Numbered from the stretch's first letter, positions 38,861 to 47,502 are shown. The stretch: 64,000 bases of DNA from Arthrobacter jiangjiafuii (GCF_018622995.1 NZ_CP076022.1:1612001-1676000), one strand, 5' to 3'. Notes: generated by a model not told the origin, from the letters alone. Numbers and translations: made by a program.

Positions 38861-39132
38861 GGCAGAGGGTCGCCCCAACCAGTTTCGGCGAGAGAGTCTC
38901 CGAACGGACCGTCGGCGTCCATCAACGCGTTCATATGGTGATCGGCATGATCCCGGAACCAGATACTGGTTCCGGTGGACGCATCCTGGCGAAGAAACTC
39001 CCAGGCGCGCCAGAGCGATTCCAACCGCACGACAGCCTCGTCCACACGCCACCACTCCGGATTCCAGCAGCGACTGTGGCCAACCCTTCGCTTGTAAACA
39101 TGTCGCAGGTAGTCCCGAAAAAACTCGTTCAC
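38815..39132 (-). CDS. DUF4913-family protein
   Basis: 105 aa. The pattern W-x-PEWW-x-VDEAVVRLESLWRAWE, a Gly-x-SIWFRDHADHHM block and a GPFGD turn matches DUF4913, a short family seen next to conjugation genes on actinobacterial plasmids and integrative elements. Start codon uncertain (TTG/GTG-type region at 39132). Function unknown. It suggests a plasmid-derived segment here. Confidence 0.7.
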   Translation of the reverse strand: MNEFFRDYLRHVYKRRVGHSRCWNPEWWRVDEAVVRLESLWRAWEFLRQDASTGTSIWFRDHADHHMNALMDADGPFGDSLAETGWGDPLPHTEPPEGLFPDIRE

Positions 39133-39308
39133 CGACCGGCTTACGGGCGCATGTCGAATACGCTTTCACACACCGATCACAACAGAGGCGAGGCCGGCAT
39201 CGAGGAAATGATTGCAGCTGGTGAGAAGCGAGTAACTTTGATAGTCGGGCCGCAGATCTCGCTAGCAGGGCGGGGTCCTGCCAAATGAGGTACGGAGGGA
39301 GCAACGCA

Positions 39309-39791
39309 TTGTCCTCTCAGGAAATGACAGATAGACCAGTCTTCGTAGAACGTGCACCTGATTGGCTTCGATGGGGTGGCGGTGTCTTTCTGCTTTTGAT
39401 AGCTGTACTTCTCGCGGTGACAGGCGGACTCGAGTCATCTTGGGAGCTCTACCTCGGAGCGGTCTTTTTCCTTGGTGTGGGTTTGTGGTGGTGCTTCCTG
39501 GCCCGGATCGCAGCGGTAGTCGATGAGGAGCAGGTCAAGCTCTCTGGACCACTTTGGAAGCACACAGTGCGACGAGGTGACTTGCACGATGTTTCTGTTG
39601 ATACGGACAGCGGGATGAATACTGGCTTGGTGAACTGGCCTGTAACCTCACACAAACGGGGTTCCCTCGTGCGGATGAACATGGGCGGCTCTGCGGTCGT
39701 TACCTTCTCGGAGAACAGTGGCCGCAGCTATCAGTTCGTCCTCGCGGAACGGAGCTCCGCAGAACGAATGGCACGAGCCATCACCGACTGA
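39309..39791 (+). CDS. Hypothetical two-TM membrane protein with PH-like tail
   Basis: 160 aa from the TTG at 39309 (GGAGGGA 8 nt upstream); a shorter ATG start lies at 39327. Two adjacent TM helices (about 20-65) are followed by a soluble beta-rich tail (DEEQVKLSGPLWKHTVRRGD) like the PH-like domains of small actinobacterial membrane proteins. The gene at 42049 has a similar layout. Confidence 0.65.
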   Translation: MSSQEMTDRPVFVERAPDWLRWGGGVFLLLIAVLLAVTGGLESSWELYLGAVFFLGVGLWWCFLARIAAVVDEEQVKLSGPLWKHTVRRGDLHDVSVDTDSGMNTGLVNWPVTSHKRGSLVRMNMGGSAVVTFSENSGRSYQFVLAERSSAERMARAITD

Positions 39792-39860
39792 GAAATTCTG
39801 TGCGGTAGCCGATGGGCTTTCGCTACGCCAAGGTGCTGCGTCTCGGAGTACGGTCGGTAG

Positions 39861-40151
39861 ATGCGAGCAGAACTCATTGATCCACGGGATCAGACCACGC
39901 AGGTCGATGATCCGACCTACAGGGTGTACTTCTGGGCGGACGACGGCGGGAACAAGGAAGAGTGGGAACTGTCAGGAGCAGACCTTCACGAGGTGCTCAC
40001 TTGGATACCCACCCGCGCCAGAGGCCGATCGCACAGCCTCTGGGCAAGCACACGATCTCTGGGCGAAGTTTGCCTTATCCGCCTGCAAGGGATCGATTTA
40101 GACACGGACGCCGATTCTTGGCCCTCCTGGTCTCACCAAACATATAGCTAG
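39861..40151 (+). CDS. Hypothetical protein
   Basis: 96 aa, no TM or signal. Polar and Trp-rich (YFWADDGGNKEEWELSGADL), with ARGRSHSLW in the second half. The ATG is exactly 6 nt after TACGGT (39849-39854), which supports a leaderless start. No family recognised. Confidence 0.6.
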   Translation: MRAELIDPRDQTTQVDDPTYRVYFWADDGGNKEEWELSGADLHEVLTWIPTRARGRSHSLWASTRSLGEVCLIRLQGIDLDTDADSWPSWSHQTYS

Positions 40152-40743
40152 GCGCACGCTGACCCATCCTTCAGCGCTCCAACCTGCTCGTACTCCACTC
40201 GTCGCGGCTGACGCGAAACTGCAGTTGGTGATGATAGTCGGGAATCTGGTCGTGGGAACTGTTTGGGAGCTGGGGAATTACCTGTCTCTCGCGGGGTTTG
40301 ATCCTGGGTGCAGCGTTCCTTGGTTTCCTTTTGTACGTTCGTCATCATGACGGCCATTTCTGGCAAGAGGAAGAGGAAGAGGAAGAGGAAGAGGAAGAGG
40401 AAGAGGAAGAGGCCAAGAGGGCCGATTGGGACCGGCGGGCGCGGGCACTCTGACCCCGGTGAAACCGCAGCGATCGACTGACCCTCGCTCGCCAGCATCT
40501 CGTTGATATCTCTTCGTCGAGGTAGCCGAACGTCTTGCGAGACCTGAACATAGAGATAGCTCGGGTGTCGTCGCCCATCCCATCCGATGCTGAGCTCTTG
40601 CATCGGGTTCTCGACTCCCCTGGCTAACGCTGCAGGTGTAAACACTGTGACGGTCTTGAGGAACAATTGTCGAATCGGGTGATCGCGTTCGTTGAAGTAG
40701 TGAAGCCGCCCCCAGAGGTGACTCGGAACAAGGGAGCAAGACC
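40152..40743. other. Gene-poor region with a hexanucleotide repeat
   Basis: No gene with convincing coding character in about 590 bases. The main feature is the (AAGAGG)8 tract at 40365-40412. A minus-strand frame (40148-40666) is open but would encode a Leu-Phe run over the repeat and low-complexity flanks. I treat it as non-coding. Confidence 0.5.
40365..40412 (+). repeat. Simple sequence repeat (AAGAGG)8
   Basis: Eight exact tandem copies of a 6-bp unit, 48 bp. In the plus frame beginning ATGACGGCC at 40349 it encodes a Lys-Arg repeat, (KR)8, in a peptide of about 45 aa. Unit loss or gain would not change the frame. Confidence 0.95.
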
Positions 40744-41343
40744 ATGAATCTCACGATCTCGATCCAGGTCAGCGTCGACGGCGTCATGCAGGCAAATGGC
40801 GGCAACAATGACGAGCTCGACCCCGGTTTTGCGCGCGGCGGCTGGGCCATCCCGACCGGCGACAAGGAGTCGGCCGCGTACATCGCTTCGACGTGGCAGC
40901 GCGCGGACGCGTTCCTGCTCGGCCGCAAGACGTACGGACTGTTCGCGAGCTACTGGGGTGGTCAGGCCGACGACTCGAACCCGTTTTCGGGCGCGATGAA
41001 TCCTCGGCCGAAGTACGTCGTGTCCAACACCCTGACCGACCCAGCGTGGAAGAACACGACGGTGATCTCGGGGGATATCGCCGCGGGCATCAGGGAACTG
41101 AAGGCACAGCCGGGAGGCGAGCTGGTGGTCGTGGGCAGCGGCGTGCTGGCGCGCTGGCTGCTCGAGAACGAACTCGTCGACGAGATCAACCTCATCGTGT
41201 GCCCGGTCATCGTGGGAGACGGCCTTCGGCTGTTCCCGCAGCAAGGCAAAGACTTCGGTCTCGAACTGGTCGAGACGCGGGCGTTCCCGACCGGTGTCCT
41301 CGCTCACACCTACCGGCTCACCGGCCGCCCCAACTACGCCTGA
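40744..41343 (+). CDS. Dihydrofolate reductase family protein (RibD C-terminal type)
   Basis: 199 aa. The fold markers are SIQVSVDGVMQANGG, FLLGRKTYGLFASYW, the VVSNTL strand, GGELVVVGSGVLARWLLE and LIVCPVIVGDGLRLF. Family members are NADPH-dependent reductases of mostly unknown substrate (YwjB/YyaP group). It begins a small operon with a YCII-domain gene and the remains of a sigma factor gene, a known conserved trio in actinobacteria. Confidence 0.88.
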   Translation: MNLTISIQVSVDGVMQANGGNNDELDPGFARGGWAIPTGDKESAAYIASTWQRADAFLLGRKTYGLFASYWGGQADDSNPFSGAMNPRPKYVVSNTLTDPAWKNTTVISGDIAAGIRELKAQPGGELVVVGSGVLARWLLENELVDEINLIVCPVIVGDGLRLFPQQGKDFGLELVETRAFPTGVLAHTYRLTGRPNYA

Positions 41344-41355
41344 GAGGACCAAGCC

Positions 41356-41688
41356 ATGCAATACCTGGTCAATGTCATCGACTACCGCAGCGAATCGGGC
41401 ACCGTCCAAGAGGCTGTCGCGATCGACGCCTTCAACGAGAAGCTGGTCACCGGCGGCCACTGGGTGTTCGCCGCCGGCCTCGCCGACCCGACGGTCTCGA
41501 CCGTGATCGACGGGCGCGGCGACGAGCCGGTCTTCACCGACGGACCGTTCGTCGAAGCCACGGAGTGGGCCGCCGGATTCTGGATCATCGACGCGCCTGA
41601 CCTGGACGTCGCCCTCAAGCTGATGTGCGAGGGCTCGAAAGCCTGCAACCGTCGGCTCGAAGTGCGGCCCCTCCTGTCGGATCCCTGA
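41356..41688 (+). CDS. YCII-domain protein
   Basis: 110 aa, 12 nt after the reductase gene, GAGAGGA SD. A ferredoxin-like fold YCII protein (MQYLVNVIDY, GGHWVFAAGLADP, VFTDGPFVEATEW with the usual GPF element). Usually encoded beside ECF sigma factors of the SigJ/ECF41-like type; here the sigma gene that follows is broken. Confidence 0.85.
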   Translation: MQYLVNVIDYRSESGTVQEAVAIDAFNEKLVTGGHWVFAAGLADPTVSTVIDGRGDEPVFTDGPFVEATEWAAGFWIIDAPDLDVALKLMCEGSKACNRRLEVRPLLSDP

Positions 41689-41900
41689 TCGACGCGCAGG
41701 ACGCCTTGACCCGCGCCCACCGAGACGAGTGGGCATGGGGTCGTGGCGACAACCGCCAGGCGGTTCGGGAATCTGGACACTGCCGAGGACACGGCCGCGG
41801 AAGCCTTCGCGATCGCCACGGAGCGCTGGCCGGTGGACGGCATACTGCCCAACCCTGGCGCCTGGCTTCCCCGCCTTCCCCACCAGCAGATAGCAGCACA
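41689..41900 (+). pseudogene. Truncated ECF sigma factor (DUF6596-type) pseudogene
   Basis: Immediately after the YCII gene, LIDAQDALTRAHRDEWA is read in one frame; VATTARRFGNLDTAEDTAAE and AFAIATERWPVDG continue in another after a one-base slip near 41730. Homology stops around WLPRLPHQQ (about 41885), so regions 2-4 of the sigma factor are missing. The reductase/YCII pair has therefore lost its partner. Confidence 0.75.
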
Positions 41901-42048
41901 GAGCTCTCGGATAGGAGACACATGCACCGCCCTGAGTGTTTATGCTGCCGACCGCGGGACGGACGCTCCCAGAGCCTAGTGAACGTCAAGGGCCCTCGGG
42001 GGCTGATGCTGGGAGTTGCTTCCCCTACCATCGTCGGCGGATGACACC

Positions 42049-42495
42049 CTATGGAACAGAGAGTTCCTGCAGTACCTTCTCCGGATCGTCGGAGGAAAAC
42101 ACGTATCTCTTACCTTGATGCACCAACTCGATCCCTTTACCGGATTTCATGATCAGACCGATTGTTCCAGGTGCGAATCGAAGACCTATGCCACCATAGG
42201 ATGCCGCGTTGATGGTAATCGGCTGAATGCTTTCCAGCTCAGAAAGATTGAAAACGTAGCGCTTCAAGGGATACAGATTCAAGACCAGCTGCTGTTTGTC
42301 AGTTGAGGTCTCGAGTTTGGGAAGAGCAACGATGGCACAGCTCAGTCCGATGACTAAAATTCCGGTTATAGATGTCACCAGAACCTCCCCCTCTGAGAGA
42401 CCCATGACGAAGATCGCACTTCCGATGACGATCCCCGCGCCAATGATCAAGGCCTTGAGAGGCCCCCGAAATCTCAGGGTCTCAACCTTGTGCAT
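42049..42495 (-). CDS. Hypothetical two-TM membrane protein
   Basis: 148 aa. Two TM helices (ALIIGAGIVIGSAIFVMGL and LVTSITGILVIGLSCAIVAL) and a soluble C-terminal beta-rich domain ending GKRYVFSSDDPEKVLQEL, similar in plan to the PH-like protein at 39309. AAGGA stands about 10 nt before the ATG. Unknown function; AT-rich for this genome. Confidence 0.65.
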   Translation of the reverse strand: MHKVETLRFRGPLKALIIGAGIVIGSAIFVMGLSEGEVLVTSITGILVIGLSCAIVALPKLETSTDKQQLVLNLYPLKRYVFNLSELESIQPITINAASYGGIGLRFAPGTIGLIMKSGKGIELVHQGKRYVFSSDDPEKVLQELSVP

Positions 42496-42758
42496 GTTCT
42501 AAAGTTCCTTCCATTGGGACTCCGAGACGTCTCGTCATACCATTGCTTCGCTTTGCAAAGGATCCCACCTCCGCAAACCGCTCCACGCACCTCTGGCTAA
42601 AAGTGCCATCGTCTGTGCTCCATGGTCACAGTGCCATATGTCGCTGCCACAATCGAGCCATTTATCGTTGTGACTCACATGGTCGAGATTCTCTGGACAG
42701 GGGAGTGGCTCAGGAGTGCCGCGCAGGAGGATCCTTCGGTGGGTCACAGATTCAAGGT

Positions 42759-43226
42759 CTAGAGGTGCTTCTTCATTTTCGTGGTCACTATTTCGTAACC
42801 CATCGATTCGTAGAGTCCTCGGGCGCCGTGGTTGAATCCGAAAACGCTGAGTCCAAGAGTGTGGGCGCCTTGGGAACGCGCGTAGTCTTCCGCTAGATTC
42901 ATTGCCTTCCGGCCTAGCCCTTTGCCGCGATGCTCCTCATCAACGACTATGTCCCACACCCACCAAGAGCGATTATCTTCAGAACTGTCGGTGCCAACCC
43001 AGAGGTAGCCAATGGTTGTGCCAGTACCGTCAAGAACATCGAACACGGCATTATCTATGGTTGGAATGTTCTCAGGAAACGCGGCATCGAGGCTCTCATA
43101 AGCGCGCCGATGTGCCTCTTGCGGGGATTCGCCTGTCGTAATGAGGTCGGATGCGTATTCATTGCGGCTTCGTTCCATCCAGGCAGGGAATTGTTGGGCG
43201 CTGAGTGGAATGAGCTGAACAGTCAT
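42759..43226 (-). CDS. GNAT N-acetyltransferase
   Basis: 155 aa from the ATG at 43226 (MTVQLIPLSAQQFPAW); the frame extends to 43364 but overlaps the DUF3060 gene. Acetyl-CoA-binding motif EEHRGKGLGRKAMNLAEDYA and the C-terminal NHGARGLYESMGYEIV are typical. Substrate unknown. Confidence 0.88.
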   Translation of the reverse strand: MTVQLIPLSAQQFPAWMERSRNEYASDLITTGESPQEAHRRAYESLDAAFPENIPTIDNAVFDVLDGTGTTIGYLWVGTDSSEDNRSWWVWDIVVDEEHRGKGLGRKAMNLAEDYARSQGAHTLGLSVFGFNHGARGLYESMGYEIVTTKMKKHL

Positions 43227-43338
43227 TTGATCAGCTTGACAGTAACATGCAGGAGCGGCAAAGGCCGTTGCCGACATCCTCACGGAGCCTTGAATGGAAC
43301 AGCCCGGTTCAGTCCCAAGGTAAACGTCACACCCGGGT

Positions 43339-43923
43339 TCATCGGGCCGAAACGGAGTTTGCACCCGTGGTTTCGACTAGGGGATCCCCCGAGGCATAGG
43401 TGACACTGTTGTTCTCCCCTTCGACGTCGATGTCACGGGTCTCCTCGGCACCGACCGTGTTCTCGGCTCCGTCGACATCAATTTCGGGCACATTCATGAG
43501 GTTGGCCTCGTTGTTGTTGCCGTCAATGTCGAGGCTTTCCGCGTCCTCACCGCTGACTGAGTTGTCATTGCCGCGGATATCGATGTCTTCACACTGACCG
43601 CTCGTCTTCACGCTGGTGCCATTGGCCTGGACGTTGATATCCCCACCGCCCGCGCACGTAATGGTGATGCTGGTGTTCGCTTCCGTAATTCTGTGTTCGT
43701 CACCGCGGTTGAGGGTGATCGCCGCGCCGGAACCACCTGGTGCCGCTGATGCGCTTGAGTCTGTCGGGGAGGCCGCCATGCTCTCCGGTGTTCCGGCACT
43801 GGCTGTTGATGGGGTTCCGGTTTCCGGGGGTGCCGGCGCCGGGCTGGCGGTGCATCCGGTGATGAGGGCCAGGCCCGCGAAGGCGGTGAGCACAGGTGCG
43901 GTGATACGGAAATTGCGGTACAT
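43339..43923 (-). CDS. DUF3060-type repeat lipoprotein
   Basis: 194 aa. Signal peptide and lipobox (LALITGC, Cys24), a Ser/Thr/Pro-rich linker (25-68), then a repeated beta-strand unit: DIDIRGNDNSV, SLDIDGNNNEANL, EIDVDGAENTV, DIDVEGENNSV. The spacing of about 16-18 residues suggests a small beta-solenoid outside the cell. SD GAGGAGAA before the ATG. Function unknown. Confidence 0.82.
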   Translation of the reverse strand: MYRNFRITAPVLTAFAGLALITGCTASPAPAPPETGTPSTASAGTPESMAASPTDSSASAAPGGSGAAITLNRGDEHRITEANTSITITCAGGGDINVQANGTSVKTSGQCEDIDIRGNDNSVSGEDAESLDIDGNNNEANLMNVPEIDVDGAENTVGAEETRDIDVEGENNSVTYASGDPLVETTGANSVSAR

Positions 43924-44158
43924 GCGGATTCTCCTCAGCTAGACGGGGACGGGTGCTGGATGGCCTGCCCTGAGGGAACCTGCAGCTCCTCAACCAATAC
44001 TCTTTTGGGGCCCTTCCGCTTGCCTGTCTATTCGCCGGCATGTTGAGCGGGACAGCCATGTTGACGCTCTTCATTGACCAAAGACGTGGCTGAAACGTCC
44101 TGCTTCAGGATCGCACTAAGGGACAGCCCGGAGAAAGGGGCTGGCTAGAATCGGGGGC

Positions 44159-44305
44159 ATGGCAACGGGGGATCGACGAACGAGAGCAGCAGCACGCACC
44201 GGCTGCTCTCTCATCACCGCCCCGGCACTCATCGCGCAGACGGTTGTCCTCTTCCGTTCGACCGCAGCCGCTAATCGCGCCGCGCGCGGTATCCGGGTGA
44301 TGTGA
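44159..44305 (+). CDS. Possible small membrane-associated ORF
   Basis: 48 codons. TAGAAT (44146-44151) ends 7 nt before the ATG, as for the leaderless genes around it, and CSLITAPALIAQTVVLF could be a short TM helix. It may be the front of a broken gene continued by the frame at 44349. Weak call. Confidence 0.25.
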   Translation: MATGDRRTRAAARTGCSLITAPALIAQTVVLFRSTAAANRAARGIRVM

Positions 44306-44348
44306 TGGCAGCGCCTAGTGGACAACCTGGCTGACAGGTCCAGCACTG

Positions 44349-44609
44349 GTGGACGTTGCCCGCTACCGCTACCGGGTCAGACTATTTGAGCCACGGATTT
44401 ACACCCTGCTGGGAGCGGAGGCACCCCGACGCTTACTCGACCTCGACGGCTGGAACAGGACCATCAAACAGATGCGTCGAACAGAGCAAGGAGCATCAGG
44501 GACAGCCCGCTTCCTTAGAGCGACCGAGCAGTCCGAAACCGGTCACCTTCGCGGCTTCTCCGCTACCGCAGTACTGGCCATCATGGCCGCGGCTACATCA
44601 CACCCGTGA
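44349..44609 (+). CDS. Possible C-terminal fragment of a small membrane protein
   Basis: 86 aa, GTG start. RLFEPRIYTLLGAEAPRRLL, a conserved-looking WNRTIKQMR and an ending SETGHLRGFSATAVLAIMAA with one TM helix resemble small actinobacterial membrane proteins with an acyltransferase-like (CrtO-type) tail. Together with 44159-44305 this could be one degraded gene. Uncertain. Confidence 0.35.
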   Translation: MDVARYRYRVRLFEPRIYTLLGAEAPRRLLDLDGWNRTIKQMRRTEQGASGTARFLRATEQSETGHLRGFSATAVLAIMAAATSHP

Positions 44610-44891
44610 GGTGCTGCACTGATTCTGCTTCTCGGGATGATCCTTCACTTGTATCCCGTCATGATCCAGCGCATCACCCGCTTTAGAATCACCAGCCGAC
44701 GAACCAACATCAACGGAAGCGGACGCTGAAGGATCCTCTGTCGTTATCTGGAAACGACTAGTTTCGAGTGATTGAGGAAACCTGCAAGGTCGGCTGCGTA
44801 AAGCCTGATCCGAGGTAGGTTTCTCCCCAGCGGGCACAACGTAGTGTGCGGACAGCAAGGTCAGAGCTGAGGGCCTCGTCGGGAGGAAATT
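44610..44891. other. Gene-free stretch
   Basis: No convincing gene; a minus-strand frame over 44598-44858 has no start signal or domain. The SD for the next gene (GGGAGGAA) lies at the right edge. Confidence 0.45.
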
Positions 44892-45122
44892 GTGATCAAG
44901 CGGGGGAAACGTCGTTTCATGTCGTTACTTGCTGCCATTGCGGCGTCGATTGCAGGCGTTGTGGCGATGGTTTCGCGGTCGGGAACCTGTACTGACTTTG
45001 TTGCCGTGGCGGGTGAATGCAGTCTTGAGCCGTCGCCGTCCACCATCATCTTGGCGGTACTCCTTTGGGGCCTGGCGGTGTGGCTTCTCTACGTATGGTG
45101 GAGGAACGACCGGCGAGCATGA
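44892..45122 (+). CDS. Small two-TM membrane protein
   Basis: 76 aa, GTG start with GGGAGGAA 4-5 nt upstream. TM1 (SLLAAIAASIAGVVAMVS), a loop with two Cys (GTCTDFVAVAGEC) and TM2 (TIILAVLLWGLAVWLLYVWW). Its 3' 78 bp recur at 50841-50916. Function unknown. Confidence 0.65.
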   Translation: MIKRGKRRFMSLLAAIAASIAGVVAMVSRSGTCTDFVAVAGECSLEPSPSTIILAVLLWGLAVWLLYVWWRNDRRA

Positions 45123-45531
45123 AGGCCTTGGAAAGCGGGGGCGCGGTTGCGAACCCGGCCAGAGCTTCAGGACAGCGGCCGTAGCTGAGTTGTTTGAGGA
45201 AACGGGCATCGTCGCCAAAGCAGAGGACCTCGAACCGTTCGCGAGCCTGTCTGATCCTTCAATTCACCCTCTGACCTACCCCAACGGCGATCAGGTTCAA
45301 GCCTTCGCTATATGTTTTGTGCTCGCTAACTGGGAGGGAAGCCTGTCAGCAGAAGAGTCCGAGGTCAGTGACCTTGGGTTCTTCCCGCTGGTTGATCCAC
45401 CGTCTCCCACACATGCCCCGACTACCGGCGTTTTCAAGCAAATGAGGCGTCGCCTCAGGGATCTCCAGCACAACAGCTCGCTAGTGCTCGCCTTCGAGAG
45501 CACGAATGTAGGCGGCATTACCGTTGATTGA
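45123..45531 (+). pseudogene. Truncated, degenerate Nudix hydrolase
   Basis: The C-terminal two-thirds of a Nudix protein with no start of its own. The box reads GCEPGQSFRTAAVAELFEET, where the usual first Gly, the first Glu and the Arg of the consensus are replaced. The remaining fold (YPNGDQVQAFAICFVLANWE) is intact. It joins directly to the end of the small membrane protein, so a deletion fused them. Confidence 0.65.
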
Positions 45532-45978
45532 CGGCTTGTACCGCTCGATGTCGGAAGAGCAAACGAACTTCGCCAGCAGTTCAAGCAATAACGCGATAGA
45601 TCCATTTGGGCGGCCCGCCGCATGCAAGGTGATGGCCTCGAATGCCCCCAGTGCCGGGGAGTCTGGAAATGAAGCACGAGCTGCTTTGAAGACTTCTAGC
45701 GACCTCTCGTATGCTCCCACGTTCCTCAGCGTTGATCCGTACTGGACATAGCACCGGCGCAGCAGATCACCTTCAAGCCCGGCAGCAAGAGCCTTCTCGT
45801 AAAAACCCAGGGCGATGTCTTCCTGTCCTGCCGTGTCGTACGCACCGCCGATTTCGTAGAGCACTCGAGCGTTCTCGGGATGGGCAGCGTAGTACGGCAA
45901 TAAAGCATCGATGGTTGGCTGCATGTTGTCGCGGTCTCGACGCTGGAATATGTGGTCGAGCTCATCGTTCAAAGTCAT
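45481..45978 (-). CDS. TPR-repeat protein
   Basis: 165 aa from the ATG at 45978. Helical TPR-like repeats (ARVLYEIGGAYDTAGQEDIA, LLRRCYVQYGSTLRNVGAYE, LGAFEAITLHAAGRPNGSIA) match the short Tetratrico_peptide_5 family found in many bacteria. Cytoplasmic. It overlaps the tail of the Nudix remnant on the other strand by 51 nt. Confidence 0.8.
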   Translation of the reverse strand: MTLNDELDHIFQRRDRDNMQPTIDALLPYYAAHPENARVLYEIGGAYDTAGQEDIALGFYEKALAAGLEGDLLRRCYVQYGSTLRNVGAYERSLEVFKAARASFPDSPALGAFEAITLHAAGRPNGSIALLLELLAKFVCSSDIERYKPSINGNAAYIRALEGEH

Positions 45979-46195
45979 GGCATCACTTTCACATATAAAA
46001 CCAACCGCATGCGCGTAAGCCCGTCGGTTGCGGGCAGTAGGCCACAAAGCACTGCGAAAACGTGCCATTTACGACTGCGCCTCACATATGAAGCTTTTCC
46101 GGAGTGCATAAGTGCACGGTGAGGGACCGGCTTACGGGCATCAATCTTGGGGTGTGTATCTTGCAGCTAGATTCCCCCTCGTTGGCCTGCTATCT

Positions 46196-46662
46196 TCAGC
46201 CGGCGCATGCTAGTTCATGGGTATCCGCGCTCAATGGCGTGTGCAGCGTCACTATGTCGCTCTGCTGCAGCAGATCATCCAGGGGAGCAAAGGTTGCGGA
46301 CGTTTTCGGGCGCCTGTCATAGGCCAGTGTTTTGCATCCAAACCCACGGAGTCTTTCTATGACGGCTGTGCCGATTCGCCCTGTTCCCACTACTCCGACG
46401 GTCAGGTCCCGAAGTTCTTTCCCGCGTACGTTGCTCAATCGGTAATCGTGAAGATCGCTGCGCTGGATGGTGGGTTTGGCTCGGCGTAGTCCACGTCGAT
46501 GTGGTCGTATCCAATGCTTCGGGTGGAGATATAACGAACGGCGGCCTCGCGTAGCGCCAAAAGCACGGGGTGCGGGATCCGGTGCTTATGGCCAGCACTG
46601 ATGTAGCGGTTCCCGGCGGCCAGTCCGATGTTTGCTTCACCAACCCTGATAAGACAGGACAA
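46196..46662 (-). pseudogene. VanH-like D-lactate dehydrogenase pseudogene
   Basis: Two adjacent frames carry pieces of a D-2-hydroxyacid dehydrogenase closest, from memory, to VanH. The first, near 46520-46610, reads RYISAGHK and REAAVRYISTRSIGYDHIDV; the second (46196-46438) reads VRGKELRDLTVGVVGTGRIG, with the NAD-binding GTGRIG, and QQSDIVTLHTPLSADTHEL. The segment between them is deleted and the C-terminal half with the catalytic His is gone. In VanHAX operons VanH makes D-lactate for glycopeptide-resistant cell wall precursors; no vanA or vanX is seen here. Confidence 0.75.
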
Positions 46663-46836
46663 GTCTTGGTGAGACGGGATGAAAGTAAGCCGCTAGACCA
46701 GTTCATTCCCCGATGGTCGCAAGAGCGGACGCCAGCACCAGGCCTCGGGGGGCGGGTGCAGGTGTGGTGGTCGCCGTCGATCAACTGGCCCGAGATGACA
46801 CGCCACCAGATGGGGCTTGGAAGTGCAGAACACCAA

Positions 46837-46868
46837 TGCAAAGAAAAGTTTGCAAATATATCTTTGCA
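46837..46868. promoter_or_regulatory. Double nested palindrome before the ArsR gene
   Basis: TGCAAA-N6-TTTGCA (46837-46854) and a second TGCAAA-N6-TTTGCA (46851-46868) share the central TTTGCAAA. Two identical 18-bp dyads overlapping by 4 bp, 16 nt upstream of the ATG, form a very good autoregulatory operator for the ArsR protein. Confidence 0.7.
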
Positions 46869-46884
46869 GTGGCATGCTGGGGCC

Positions 46885-47502
46885 ATGACCGCAGATTCAT
46901 CTCCTGAGCCGAGTCCAACCCAGGACGGCGACCGCATTCTCGAAGGCCCCGTCCTCAAGGCCCTCGCACACCCCCTCCGTGTGCAGCTGCTCCAGGTTCT
47001 CTCTCAGTACGGGCCCCAAACAGCCAGCAGCATTGGCAAGCGGGTGGGGGAGTCGAGCGGTGCTACGAGCTACCACCTCCGGCAGCTGGCCCGGCACGGC
47101 CTTGTCCGTGAAATCACGGATCGAGGTTCGGGACGCGAGCGGTGGTGGGAGCGCACGCGCGGCGCCCTGACCATCAATGCACCCACGAAACAGGATCCCG
47201 CCGTCCGGGAAGCGGTCCGGCAGGTCAGCCGGACCTTCGAACGCGGACGCGCAGAATTGCTGGCTGCGTTCATGGCGAACGACCTGTCTGCAATGCCGCC
47301 GGAGTGGGCTGAGGCCCCGGTGATCAGCACGTTCAACGCCCACTTCACCGCGGATCAGTTGGAGGCGTTTACCCGGGACATGGAAGCGGTCCTGCGCGAG
47401 AAGCTCGAGAGCTACCGAAGCGATCCAAAGACACCCGGGGCCCGCCCCGTTCAGCTGCATTTCAACGCCTTCCCACTCATCGATACACAGGAGCCGACAT
47501 GA
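46885..47502 (+). CDS. ArsR-family transcriptional regulator
   Basis: 205 aa from the ATG at 46885; the open frame reaches 46570 without start signals. Winged HTH (LKALAHPLRVQLLQVLSQYG, then GESSGATSYHLRQLARHGLV) over about 20-90, followed by a helical region like HTH_20/YfeP-type regulators rather than metal sensors: no Cys motif. The last codon overlaps the next ATG (ATGA), so that gene is coupled. The nested palindrome lies just upstream. Confidence 0.88.
   Translation: MTADSSPEPSPTQDGDRILEGPVLKALAHPLRVQLLQVLSQYGPQTASSIGKRVGESSGATSYHLRQLARHGLVREITDRGSGRERWWERTRGALTINAPTKQDPAVREAVRQVSRTFERGRAELLAAFMANDLSAMPPEWAEAPVISTFNAHFTADQLEAFTRDMEAVLREKLESYRSDPKTPGARPVQLHFNAFPLIDTQEPT

Noticed and set aside
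40365-40412. Possible CRISPR array
   Set aside because: Units are 6 bp, perfect and contiguous, with no spacers; it is a microsatellite.
40148-40928. Minus-strand frames across the hexanucleotide repeat (poly Leu-Phe or poly Ser)
   Set aside because: Low-complexity translation of the repeat, no start signal, no domain.
46885-47502. Metal-responsive ArsR (arsenic or cadmium)
   Set aside because: No cysteine metal site and a longer C-terminal region; fits HTH_20-type regulators.
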